The position numbers were made by a program, and so were the translations under genes. 64,000 bases of DNA from Meconema thalassinum (taxonomy: Eukaryota > Arthropoda > Insecta > Orthoptera > Tettigoniidae): assembly GCA_946902985.2 (NCBI GenBank), contig OX336388.2, positions 135,667,846-135,731,845 on the forward strand. Reading direction: 5' to 3'. The notes under the pieces are model-generated. The model was given only the letters and a program-made list of their open reading frames with translations. It was not told where the DNA came from and searched no databases. This document shows, in pieces, positions 10,932-20,572 of the stretch (position 1 is its first letter; each line of letters starts with the position of its first letter).

Positions 10932-11541
10932 CAACAAGCGAACAGTGTCCCGCAATGCCAAACTAAGACACTATTGTACAGTTATCCGACCTGAGACGCT
11001 GTACGCAGCAGAATGCCTGGCAATGAATAGGAAGCGTCTGCTTGATATATTGGAAGCCAAGGAAAGGAAGGTTCTGTGGAAGATCTTAGGGCCGTTGAGA
11101 GACGATGGTGAATACAGGAGACGTCATAACAATAAGCTGTACCATCATGTAGAAATGATATCTCAAGTAATTCGGAAGAGAATAATATCTTTCTATGGCC
11201 ACTTAACTCCTATAAAACCCGAGAGAATCGCCAATCGGATATTTACCTATTTTCTAAACAAGAAAACCAACGGCCCCTGGTTTTGTGAGGAAGACAAGGA
11301 TTTGCAAGAAGTAGGGATTACCCACGCAGACATTATGGAACGTGATCGTTTGAAGGAAAAGCTTGGAGCACACCACCAATTCCAAGAAAGAGCGAAATTA
11401 AAAATCAGCAAGAAGTGGTCTGATGAAAGAAAGGAGTTTCACAGGCAGCGAATGCGTGAACACTGGACTAAGATCAAGGCTCAAAGACGGAAGCAGTTGA
11501 AATGACGTGGTCATTGCTGGCCTAAACGAAATAAGAAGAAG
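10932..11541 (+). pseudogene. LINE 3'-end fragment 3, with an intact 186-codon tail ORF
   Basis: An open frame at 10945-11505 encodes the C-terminal region after the RT domain of a non-LTR retrotransposon ORF2. It contains YCTVIRPETLYAAECL, the block IRKRIISFYGHL, and a basic Trp-containing tail (KKWSDERKEFHRQRM). The 3' end is an AATAAGAAGAAG tail. The copy is 5'-truncated and flanked exactly by AATCACTCCTCTTTAA at 10916-10931 and 11542-11557, a 16-bp target duplication typical of target-primed reverse transcription. Confidence 0.82.
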
Positions 11542-11557
11542 AATCACTCCTCTTTAA

Positions 11558-12032
11558 CCTGTTGAGGGCATTGCCCGTGTATAATCGTTGCACAAGAACA
11601 AGTTCTTTTTATATATTTCTCATTTGCTTTCGAGTGCCGAGTGGATTTCTGGCATGCTCTGCAATCTAATGGGCATTATGTGTTGCTACTTTGATTCTTG
11701 CTTCCGGAAGTAACTAACATACCATTTTGTAGACGTCTGTCTCTTACAGCTCTGACATGTAAACAATCATGACAAGCAAATTCTTCACATTGTGTTGGGA
11801 TTTTGGATCAAAGAATATCAATGTTTGCACTAGTAAGGAGCCTACTGATTTTAGAGACATGTTATTTTAGACCCTTCACCTCAGACATGGGCAAACTTTT
11901 TGGGGCAGGACCAGGTGCAATATAAAGTAATCTAGGTGGGCTGTAAAAAACACATGTTTATAGATACTTTATAAACGTTTTATTGCTGCATTTTAAAACA
12001 AACAAAACTTAAAGGCTACAAAGGTAAAACAT
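11558..12032. other. Unassigned interval with a possible hAT end
   Basis: No gene is seen. CAGACATGGGCAAACTTTTTG at about 11884 resembles the CAGAGGTGGGCAAAC type of hAT transposon terminus, but no partner end or 8-bp duplication was found. Confidence 0.3.
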
Positions 12033-12448
12033 CAGTATGCCTTCCTTCGGAGGGGAAGTAAAGCCGGCGGTCCCATGTCATAGATTTATGGCATGTTAAA
12101 GAACCTTCCACTAATTAGGCTACACCTGTGTGTAGCTAATTTGTATTGGTGAAGAATGTAACAACGCTCTTAGGTTCCTACGTTCGTTGCCAAGAGCCGA
12201 CTGCGGTGACGTCTGGTAGCTAAGATCTGAACTAGTAGTCGTTGACGGTGGCGTTTGGCGGCAAAAGTAGGAACTACTTGAAAATTGATCGTCTGCAGTC
12301 CTTACTTGAATTAAAACAGATAACACATACTAATACAGTCATCACAATTAACACCGGTTATCAGACAGATTCTACACACACCCAAAGTACACGGGGCTAC
12401 ATGACCGCGTTGTCCAGCCCCTAAACTTAAGAACCAACCAACCAACCA
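12033..12448 (+). mobile_element. SINE family 1, 5'-truncated copy
   Basis: It starts inside the SINE (CAGTATGCCTTCCTTCGGAG) and runs through the family-1 body to CAGCCCCTAAACTTAAG and an (AACC)n tail at 12431-12448. It matches 45590-46085 in the same orientation. The tRNA-like head is missing. Confidence 0.85.
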
Positions 12449-13079
12449 ATGTAGAACAGTTAGGAAGAAAGAACACACCTTCATTATTTGTCAGAAGAGG
12501 AAGAAGTAAGTGACCAAGTGAAACTGTGACTGTGCTTCTAAATGTTTTATGTTCGACGACGTCGAATGTAAACATTATGTGCCAGAAAACTCTATCATAA
12601 TGAGGCTCGTTATAACACTATTTTTCATTAGGAAACAGTTTCTCCCACCAATCAGAGCTCAAGAAACAGATGTTTGACCAATTAGGTGAGGATACCTTCG
12701 CGCATGCGCTCAAAATCCAACATGTCTATCTTTATATACAGTATATAATTCTTCGACACGTGTGTATGTGACTGAACTCCTCCTAAACGCCTGGGCCGAT
12801 TTTGTATGAATGTTAGGGTGGGCCCATGTATGGTTTAGATTCACAATTTGACCAGATAGGTGGAATTTTAGAATTTTAGATCCACAATTTACACACAAAT
12901 TTAGAACCAAAATATACAGTCATAAACAGTCGTCATTGAAACCGCTAGCCTTAGTTAAAAGTGATCCTTTTGGACTGTGTGTCTCTGCACGTAGAGCCAC
13001 CTGGTCGCAACCTGTGCAACTACCGCCATAACATATACTCCGCCCATGGCGGAAAGTTGTGTTTTATACCAAAGGTGGC

Positions 13080-15210
13080 AGTGATGTCGAATTCTACTGT
13101 TTGTCTCTGCACGTTAGAGCGTTTCAAAGTCCCGTATGCGTTCATATACGATTCATCCGATTGCCATGAAATTTGGGTGATATGTTGAGTGAGCTCCAGG
13201 GAAGGTGTTTGGCTTAGTAAATCCATTTTACAATAGATAGCGCACGAATAGATTAAACAAATGGGCGACGACGCGCGAAGCGTTTCAAAAAGGTCCCGTA
13301 TGCGTTCAAATACCATTCGTCCGATAGCGATGAAACTTGGGTGAGATGTTGTGTACACTCTAGGGAAGGCTTCTAGCTTAGTAAATTCATTTTACTATAG
13401 GTAGCGCACGAGTAGATTCAACAAATGAGCGACGACGCGCGAAATATTTCAACAAAATCCCGTATAAGTTTATATACCATTCATCGATTGCGATGAAACT
13501 TTGATGAGTTATTGTGTACACTTACGTGAAGGTTTCTAACTTAGTAAATCCATTTCACAGGAGGTTAAGCACGAGTAGATTAAACAAATGAGCGCCGACG
13601 CACGAATCGTTTCAACAAGGTCCCGTATGCGTTCAAATACCATTCGTCCGATAGCGATGAAACTTGAGTGATATGTTGTGTGCACTTAAGAGAAGGCTTC
13701 TGGCTTATTAAATTAATTTTACTATAGGTAGCGCACGACTAGATTCAACAAATGAATGACGACGCGCGAAGCGTTTCAACAAAATCCCGTATAAGTTTAT
13801 ATACCATTCATCGATTGAGACGAAACTTTCATGAGTTGTTGTGTACACTTACGTGAAGGTTTCTAACTGAGTAAATCCATTTCATAGGAGGTTGCGCACG
13901 AGTAGATTCAACAAATGAGCGGCGACGTGCGAAGCGTTTCAACAAGGTCCCGTATGCGTTCAAATACCATTCGTCCGATAGCGTTGAAACTTGAGTGATA
14001 TGTTGTGTGCGCTCCAGGGAAGGCTTCTGGCTTAGTAAATCCATTTTACAATAGGTAGAGCACGAGTAGATTCTACAAATGAGTCACGATGTACGAACGT
14101 TTAAACTAAGTCCCGTATGCGTTCATATACCAATCATCCGATTGCAATGAAACTTGAGTGAGATGTTGTGTACACTTACGTGAGGGTTTCTAACTAAGTA
14201 AATCCATTTCACAGGAGGTTGCACACAAGTAGATTCAACAAATGAGCGACGACGCGCGAAGCGTTTCAATAAGGTCCCATATGCGTTCAAATACCATTCG
14301 TCCGATTACAATGAAACTTGGGTGAGATGTTGTGTACACCCTACGGAAGGTTTCTGGCTTAATAAGTCCATTTTGCAATTGGTAGCGCACGAGTAGATTC
14401 AACAAATGAGTGACGGCAAGAGAATCATTTCAACAAAGTACCATATGCGTCCATATTCCATTAATCCGATTGCGATGAAACTTTGGCGAATTGTTTTGTA
14501 CACTTCAGTAAAGTTTTCTGGCTCAGTAAATTCATTTTACAATAGGTAGCGCACGAGTAGATTCAACAAATGTGCGATGGCGTGCGAATCGTTTCAACAT
14601 AGTCCTGTATGCGTTCATATACCATTTATCCGATTACGATGAAACATTGGTGAATTGTTGTGTACACTCCAGGAAAGGTTTCTGGATTAGTAAATCCAGT
14701 TTTTAATAAGTAGCGCACGAGTAGAATCAACAAATGAGCGACGGTGCGTGAATCGTTTCTACAATGTCGCGCATGCGGTCATATATCATTCATCCGATTG
14801 CGATGAAACCTTGGTGATTGATTGAGTACACTCCAGAGAAGATTTCAGGCTTAGTAAATCTATTTTACAATAGGTAGCGCATGAGTAGATTCAACAAATG
14901 AGTGACGGCACGCGAATCGTTTAAAAAAATCCCGTATACGTTCATATGCCATTCATCCGATTCTTCCGATGAAACTTTGATAAGTTGTTGTGTATACTTA
15001 CGTGAAGCTTTCTAACTTAGTAAATCAATTTCACAGTTGGTAGAGCACGAGTAGATTCAACAAATGAGTGACAGCGCACGAATCATTTAAGCAAAATCCC
15101 GTATGTGTTTTATGCCATTTATCCAATTGCGATGAAACGTTGGAGAGTTGTTGTGCACGCTCCCACGAATGTTTCTAGATTAGTTAATTCATTTCACGAT
15201 AGTTTAGAGG
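13080..15210. repeat. 164-bp tandem array, about 13 units
   Basis: The anchor GCGCACGAGTAGATTCAACAA (with variants) recurs at about 13241, 13405, 13568, 13732, 13895, 14058, 14222, 14386, 14550, 14714, 14878 and 15044, a spacing of 163-166 bp. Each unit also holds CCCGTATGCGTTCA and CCGATTGCGATGAAAC. Units differ by substitutions, so the array is not newly expanded. The short ORFs that cross it are composition shadows. Confidence 0.93.
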
Positions 15211-15287
15211 CAGTTAACAGAAATTAAAAAAAATATTGTGTATCCAAAAGCACTTCAAGAAACAAAGTTACAACACTTTCTTTGATT

Positions 15288-15316
15288 GGCAGGACAACGA
15301 CTGCCGGATCAGCTAG
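15288..15316 (+). repeat. Helitron-type 3' hairpin and CTAG terminus
   Basis: A GGCAG/CTGCC stem (15288-15292 with 15301-15305) and an 8-nt loop are followed after seven bases by CTAG (15313-15316) and T. Confidence 0.6.
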
Positions 15317-15317
15317 T

Positions 15318-15672
15318 ATAAATATAAATTACCGAAAGTGCACCGTCCATATGTTTGCGTAAATAAACTGCCAAGCACACAGAGCGCATGCGTCGGTCGG
15401 TCAGAGAGCTTGGAAAACAGAGATATCCTACCCAGCACTCTCACTCCGATCACAACATTCTAGTGACCGAATCTCAACAGATATTTATGAATATTTAGGT
15501 TAAAACATATAATAAAGTTATAATTATCGTCGAACATAAACAGTCGTATGCAATGTACTATTTCATAATCTGGGATGAGCTGATTCTTAGTAGCGCAGCT
15601 AAATGGTGGTCTGTCAATTTATTTCTGAAGCTATTTTTGCGAAGCTTCACTGTAGGAAAGGTCTGTTCACAG
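15318..15672. other. Unassigned interval before the LTR retrotransposon
   Basis: I recognise no gene or repeat. It ends in ATAT, the target sequence duplicated by the retrotransposon. Confidence 0.5.
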
Positions 15673-15905
15673 ATATTGTACAGTACTCCAGGGGTACGCA
15701 CCCCTTGGAGACCATCCCCCCATCATCTACTTAAATCTCCTAACTGGCAATCCTTGTAAAGCCAGACCAACATCTATCAAAACCGCAAGGACAGCTTGCA
15801 ATCCTGGAAAGCTGGCCCAATCCTTGCACAACTACTACAAACATCGACACACTATTAACTAGGGCAGCTATGCCATCACAATGCTGACAGCATAGCGCCG
15901 AAGAG

Positions 15906-15911
15906 TATAAG
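15906..15911 (+). promoter_or_regulatory. TATA-like element in the LTR
   Basis: AGTATAAGAAGG lies about 220 bases upstream of the AATAAA in the same LTR. The assignment is by motif and position only. Confidence 0.4.
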
Positions 15912-16124
15912 AAGGCGTCTTAATCAGGTCAAGCTCTCAATCAATTATCAGTCTTATAGTGTGACGGCCGAAGGCTACGCTGGTATCATCAGGTGAGTGA
16001 GTCAGAACGTGTTCAGAATCCTATAACTTTGTAACCTTACTCCCAATTTGTATAGACAAGTTTGTACACATTGTAACATCACTACATCCCTTAAAAGGGA
16101 CTCACATATCCATTATTACTGACC

Positions 16125-16130
16125 AATAAA
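16125..16130 (+). promoter_or_regulatory. Polyadenylation signal in the LTR
   Basis: AATAAA within GACCAATAAACACTTGGTC. The same signal in the 3' LTR would end the element transcript. Confidence 0.5.
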
Positions 16131-16556
16131 CACTTGGTCAGTACCTTACACCTGCTTTACTGTTTACACGCTTCTTTACGCCCTAACTCCCTTCCTGAAC
16201 CCTCCGTCACTATTAGACGTGACTTATAGTAGCCAGATACTTGCTAAGGCAAGCATCATCGTATTCCCGTACCGGCCTGCCTGCTAGGAGCGGCCCGCGC
16301 CATATAGCTGACACGTACAAGTCGATTATCTAACCAGTCAGCTGGACGACCAGCACAGTGACCCTTGCATTGAGTTCCATCCCCTAAAACACTCCTACAT
16401 CATTTATAGGAGCACCCTAACACTAAAACAACACTCCACACTGATCAGCTTGCCCGACTACGGGAAGCTACCCCCTTTTAGGCATTTCTTCTAAATCAAC
16501 ACAATAACTCTTCCGTTTTAGATCCTGCTACCCCCAAAATAGGGATCTAAAACAGA

Positions 16557-16570
16557 TGGTGGAGGCCGGG
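16557..16570 (+). promoter_or_regulatory. Primer binding site candidate
   Basis: TGGTGGAGGCCGGG starts two bases after the 5' LTR. TGG complements the CCA end of a tRNA, as expected for minus-strand priming. I could not identify the tRNA. Confidence 0.55.
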
Positions 16571-16769
16571 TACTACGCACAGTAGAACAGGACTCAACCA
16601 ACGAGCCCTCGTAGTAAAAACGGCCCGTACCGCACATAGCCAAGCGAGACTGAAAAAAAAATTTTTTTTTGACCTTATATTACGTCACACATTTTTTATA
16701 TACATATAGGAGTTTGTATTATTACACCAACCCCCATTCGCCCCATAGTGTAAACGCGGTGGAAATTAG

Positions 16770-19700
16770 ATGTCCACATTTAGAACTACACTAAGAGACT
16801 TTGCGCACCATTTGTCGGCTAGTACGACTCGACTCCTGCCGAAGCTAAAAATTAGGAACAGTGACTTAATAACTGACCAGACTGCAGTACAACTTCTCAG
16901 GGACCTTGAATTCAAAACATCACAGATCCGTGCTCAACACCCCACCGCCGCAGCACAAGTTATACATTTTACACGGTCCCAGGCCAGTGAACACACACAA
17001 GAGTCACCAGTATCCAGCGCTAGTGAAGTAGATTGCCTGCCAACACTCCATCCCCTATTGTTGCAGCAACTGCAAATCACAGAGCAGAAAGCCAGTAATC
17101 TGCTCGAGCGCATTACAGAGCTACTAGAGACAGACACTATCAAGTCCAATAATCATACGACAGAAGCAGTTCTTGACATCCACACTATTTTGGAAACAGT
17201 AAAACAGGATTTAGACAGGACCGTACACATAGTCAAATCCACACAGTACGACAACACACCATCCATCAGCACAGACATATCAGGTGACGAGCCACCTGGT
17301 AACATAACACAGGTGTCGTACACGGGAAGCGAGGCTAATTCCCCTCTAAATAGCCCAAACACCTCGGCACACGACAGCGGTGCGAACGGCACAAACAGAC
17401 CAGAATCACTACACAGCCAACGAGACACAGCCGAGAACGAAATGAACAGACACACTGAGTACCCCATGATCCACCCCACAAAGTTCACGGGGGAAGGCCA
17501 GGATCCCGAGGAATACCTCAAGGCCTTCAATAGAACGGCCCGGATCAATGGTTGGAGCGAGGAAGTTAGGAAACGGCTCCTTCCTGCTTACCTCACAAAG
17601 GCGGCCATGACATGGTATGAGCTCCATGAGGACACACTAGAAGCTGCCACATGGGAGGAAACCGCTTTACTCTTGAAGAATGAGTTCCAGCTCATACCAG
17701 ACGATGACGATCTCTATGACCAGATTAGACAGAGGTCACAGGGACCCAAAGAAAGCGCCCAGGCATACATCAACGTAAAGTTGATAATGTGCGACGACAA
17801 GTACAATGCAGCCATGACAAATAAACAGAAAGTCAAGCTGTTAATGCAGGGCCTCAGACCAGCCATAGTGGAAAAGCTGTGCATAATGAACAACCCCACG
17901 GTCCAACATATGTTAAATAACATAAAGACCATAGAGGAGGGAAGAAAGATCACGGAAAAGGCTACGGAAAAAGCCGTGGATCTACACTTCCAAACACAAA
18001 AAGACGACACTAACGACAAAATGGACGAATTAGTGGACAGGATGGAGAAACTGACCATAGCTGCCATCCAAGCAGGCGGGAGACCGCTAAGGGATGAGCA
18101 CGCAGACACACAAGAACACTATTATACCGAGAGGGACAGGGGGTACACAGACAGGAGACGCTACGGGAGGGAGGAAAATTACTACCCTCCACAGCGGCCA
18201 ACAACACCTCCCCCACAGGATAGGCCACACTACCCTCCTCGATATTCACCAGTAGCGTACACGAACACAGAGCAGACATACCCCTCACGGCGTTCACCAT
18301 CCCCGTACACACAGGAGTACTACCCTGAGGAGTACAACCACGACATCCCCCGACGAAACAGCCCGCCACCAAATAGACAGTCCTACGCTGCCCCACAATA
18401 CAGGGCAGACAGGGAGTACCGGGAAAACTCGCCCCCACGCAGGCAGGACTATGCAGCCCCGCAGTACAGGGGAAATGGGGAATATCGGGAGAACCCGCCC
18501 CCGCGCAGGCAAAGCTACACACACCCACAGTACAGGGGAAACAGGGACAGGCGAGGAAACCCACCCCCGACCAGACAGGAGTATGCAGCTACCCAGTATA
18601 GGGAAAAGGGGAACCGACGGGAAAACCTGCTCCCCCAGCATCAGACATACACCCCACCCTGGCGGAAACAGGAAAACAGACCCCCGGGCAATAACAGACA
18701 GGGAAGAAAACCCACAAGGGGACGGGACAATATGGTTAAACACACGAAGGGCCCGGAACACTACCCCCTCCCCGACGAATACCCGAGGGAGTTCAGGGAT
18801 GAAACACCCCACAGGATAGACAGGGGGCAATACTCCCTACGCCTAGCCACACACCGCAGGCGGGGAGCTGGCGCAGCCACCCCGAGGGGGGGGGGGGGGG
18901 GGGCGCACATACATTACAGGCAGGCGTACACCCACGTTTCAAAAAAACGCCTAGACGGGGAGGGTCGGCTAGCGGATGAAGCAGCTGATGTTCCTCCCCC
19001 AACACAACAACAGAAAGGCCCTTCCCCCAAGCAAATTCGCAAGAGTAAGGGGAAGAAGCAGCCAGCTAAAACTAAGGCTGACGATCCGCCCCCGGACCGT
19101 TTCCAAACACACCCCGTGCAAGGAGACGGCAACTGTCTGTTTAGGGCCATGAGCTTCCTAATCCGGAATACCGAGGATTATCATGGGAACTACAGACAGA
19201 AAACGGTCAAACATATCCTGGCCAACTGGAAAGAGTACCGAGACTTTGTGTCGGACGAGCGGGAAAACCCATTCCAGACCGGGGCGGATTACAAAAAATA
19301 CATGGGTAGAGACGGCACTTATGCCAGTGCCGTAGAGGTGACCGCTCTCGGCAAGGTGCTGCAAGCCAACATCCATGTATACACTGATGTGCACTCGCCT
19401 CCGCTATTTTCCACTGCGGGATTCGATAGGGACCTGCATGTACTTTTTACAGGAAACCCTAAGGCGGGACATTATACGCCCCTCATAATTACACACAAAC
19501 AGCCCGAGAACATACCCACACCCTCCAAACAGAAAACCCTACCCCCTACACCACAATGCAGGATGGGAAGTGAACACACACAGGCGCAGGACGCGAGCTC
19601 GCTCGGCACTGGGAAGCCAGCAACAGGAGTCGAACTCGCGAACGCCTGGAACAAAAAACGGGGTAACAAGGGCAAACTCAGGGTCACGTTCGCAGACACA

Positions 19701-20507
19701 CCTTCCCGAGGTGAAGGAAACAACAGTACGCCTACACAAAAGCTGGGAACGGTCAATTCATTAAACATTCGCCAGCAAACTTCTATTTCCACAGCGCGAG
19801 CGATTAAGAGAGCTGGCAATGTACTTGCGGAGCGCACTTTGCTGACCGAGCCAAATTACTCGGGACAGGAAGTCAGCCGAGAGGCGAAGCGTGCCAGGTA
19901 CGATAAGCGGCCCACTCCATACCTTCCCAGTACACATGTCACTCCGGTAACAACAACAACAACAACTACATACATCCTACACAATACATCGGTGCAGGGC
20001 CGTGAATTTCATGTATCGGCCCTCACGATACACGCCACCATAAATGGCCACAGAGTGCAGGCCCTAATCGACACCGGGGCAGCAGTAAGTTGTGTTAATA
20101 GAAGACACGTTACCGAAGCCCAAATACACGATGTCACGAGTGACATCCGGCTGGTAGCGGCCAATGCCCAGACGCTAGACAACGCGGGGGTGGCAAACAT
20201 ACATCTTAGGATAGACCATTTTGCCACAACGCATCCCATGTTCGTTATCGAACACCTTTCTGCGTCAGCCATAATTGGCATGGATTTTCTCGCTAGATAT
20301 GAGGCTAGCATAAATTTCGCTAGTGGTCAGATGCTTTTAAAGCACGACCAGAGGCTCACCACACATCCCATGATATACACCAGGAACAAAGATGGGATTC
20401 GAGCGGAGCGAGAAAATCACGAGCACCAGGCCTCTGTACTGCATACTATCAGCCAACACACACACACACAGATAAGGCGGCCAACCAGAACCACAGGCAG
20501 GACCTGA
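16770..20507 (+). CDS. gag: Gag-OTU-protease polyprotein of the gypsy element
   Basis: The 1245-codon ORF encodes the structural and processing half of the retrotransposon. Residues about 231-430 look like a retrotransposon capsid domain (FTGEGQDPEEYLKAF; TWYELHEDTLEAATWEE). About 447-650 is a Pro/Tyr/Arg-rich repeat region. About 775-905 is an OTU-type cysteine protease: GDGNCLFRAM carries the catalytic Asp and Cys, and GHYTPL near the end supplies the His. About 1090-1200 is the aspartic protease (ALIDTGAAVS; IIGMDFLARY). No CCHC zinc knuckle is seen. The start is the first Met, 215 bases past the LTR. OTU enzymes cut ubiquitin-like conjugates; a role here in protecting Gag or editing host ubiquitin is inference. 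Pol lies in the −1 frame. Confidence 0.92.
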   Translation: MSTFRTTLRDFAHHLSASTTRLLPKLKIRNSDLITDQTAVQLLRDLEFKTSQIRAQHPTAAAQVIHFTRSQASEHTQESPVSSASEVDCLPTLHPLLLQQLQITEQKASNLLERITELLETDTIKSNNHTTEAVLDIHTILETVKQDLDRTVHIVKSTQYDNTPSISTDISGDEPPGNITQVSYTGSEANSPLNSPNTSAHDSGANGTNRPESLHSQRDTAENEMNRHTEYPMIHPTKFTGEGQDPEEYLKAFNRTARINGWSEEVRKRLLPAYLTKAAMTWYELHEDTLEAATWEETALLLKNEFQLIPDDDDLYDQIRQRSQGPKESAQAYINVKLIMCDDKYNAAMTNKQKVKLLMQGLRPAIVEKLCIMNNPTVQHMLNNIKTIEEGRKITEKATEKAVDLHFQTQKDDTNDKMDELVDRMEKLTIAAIQAGGRPLRDEHADTQEHYYTERDRGYTDRRRYGREENYYPPQRPTTPPPQDRPHYPPRYSPVAYTNTEQTYPSRRSPSPYTQEYYPEEYNHDIPRRNSPPPNRQSYAAPQYRADREYRENSPPRRQDYAAPQYRGNGEYRENPPPRRQSYTHPQYRGNRDRRGNPPPTRQEYAATQYREKGNRRENLLPQHQTYTPPWRKQENRPPGNNRQGRKPTRGRDNMVKHTKGPEHYPLPDEYPREFRDETPHRIDRGQYSLRLATHRRRGAGAATPRGGGGGAHIHYRQAYTHVSKKRLDGEGRLADEAADVPPPTQQQKGPSPKQIRKSKGKKQPAKTKADDPPPDRFQTHPVQGDGNCLFRAMSFLIRNTEDYHGNYRQKTVKHILANWKEYRDFVSDERENPFQTGADYKKYMGRDGTYASAVEVTALGKVLQANIHVYTDVHSPPLFSTAGFDRDLHVLFTGNPKAGHYTPLIITHKQPENIPTPSKQKTLPPTPQCRMGSEHTQAQDASSLGTGKPATGVELANAWNKKRGNKGKLRVTFADTPSRGEGNNSTPTQKLGTVNSLNIRQQTSISTARAIKRAGNVLAERTLLTEPNYSGQEVSREAKRARYDKRPTPYLPSTHVTPVTTTTTTTYILHNTSVQGREFHVSALTIHATINGHRVQALIDTGAAVSCVNRRHVTEAQIHDVTSDIRLVAANAQTLDNAGVANIHLRIDHFATTHPMFVIEHLSASAIIGMDFLARYEASINFASGQMLLKHDQRLTTHPMIYTRNKDGIRAERENHEHQASVLHTISQHTHTQIRRPTRTTGRT
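18340..18670 (+). repeat. In-frame Pro/Tyr/Arg repeats within gag
   Basis: About five imperfect ~23-residue units (…PPRRQ-YAAPQYR-NREYREN… pattern) give a low-complexity, basic, tyrosine-rich segment between the capsid-like and OTU parts. It may replace the zinc knuckle as the nucleic-acid binder; that role is inference. Confidence 0.7.
18886..18903 (+). repeat. 18-nt poly-G run inside the gag ORF
   Basis: Eighteen consecutive G encode a run of Gly just before the OTU region. The length is a multiple of three, so the frame is kept. Length variation here by slippage or sequencing error would break the ORF. Confidence 0.85.
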
Positions 20508-20572
20508 CTCCGGAGCAAAATAAAAGGCTCACGGAGCTCCTGGAGACCAACAGGGATATTTTTGCCCATTCA

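Larger units (their letters stand above)
12729..15316 (+). mobile_element. Non-autonomous Helitron-like element carrying a 164-bp array
   Basis: The 5' edge reads A|TCTTTATATACAGTATATAA, followed by CGCCTGGGCCGATTTTGTATG, which resembles the 5' segments of many insect Helitrons. The 3' edge has a short hairpin (GGCAG, loop GACAACGA, CTGCC) seven bases before CTAG, and the next base is T. TC at the 5' end, CTRR at the 3' end, a 3' hairpin and insertion between A and T are the Helitron hallmarks. There is no Rep/helicase ORF, so it would depend on another element. Most of the interior is the tandem array. Confidence 0.62.
15677..16554 (+). repeat. 5' LTR of the gypsy element
   Basis: 878 bp, TG…CA, and the same length as the copy at 38022. 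It contains a TATA-like TATAAG (15906-15911) and a polyadenylation signal AATAAA (16125-16130), giving a plausible U3-R-U5 layout. Confidence 0.95.

Noticed and set aside
11884..11960. hAT transposon end (CAGACATGGGCAAAC)
   Set aside because: Only one end and no 8-bp duplication found, so it is noted as a possibility but not called.
13020..14044. Minus-strand ORFs over the 164-bp array
   Set aside because: Shadow frames of a tandem repeat; different units are not all open.
13080..15210. CRISPR-like array
   Set aside because: The units are contiguous 164-bp tandem repeats without unique spacers, in a eukaryotic genome.
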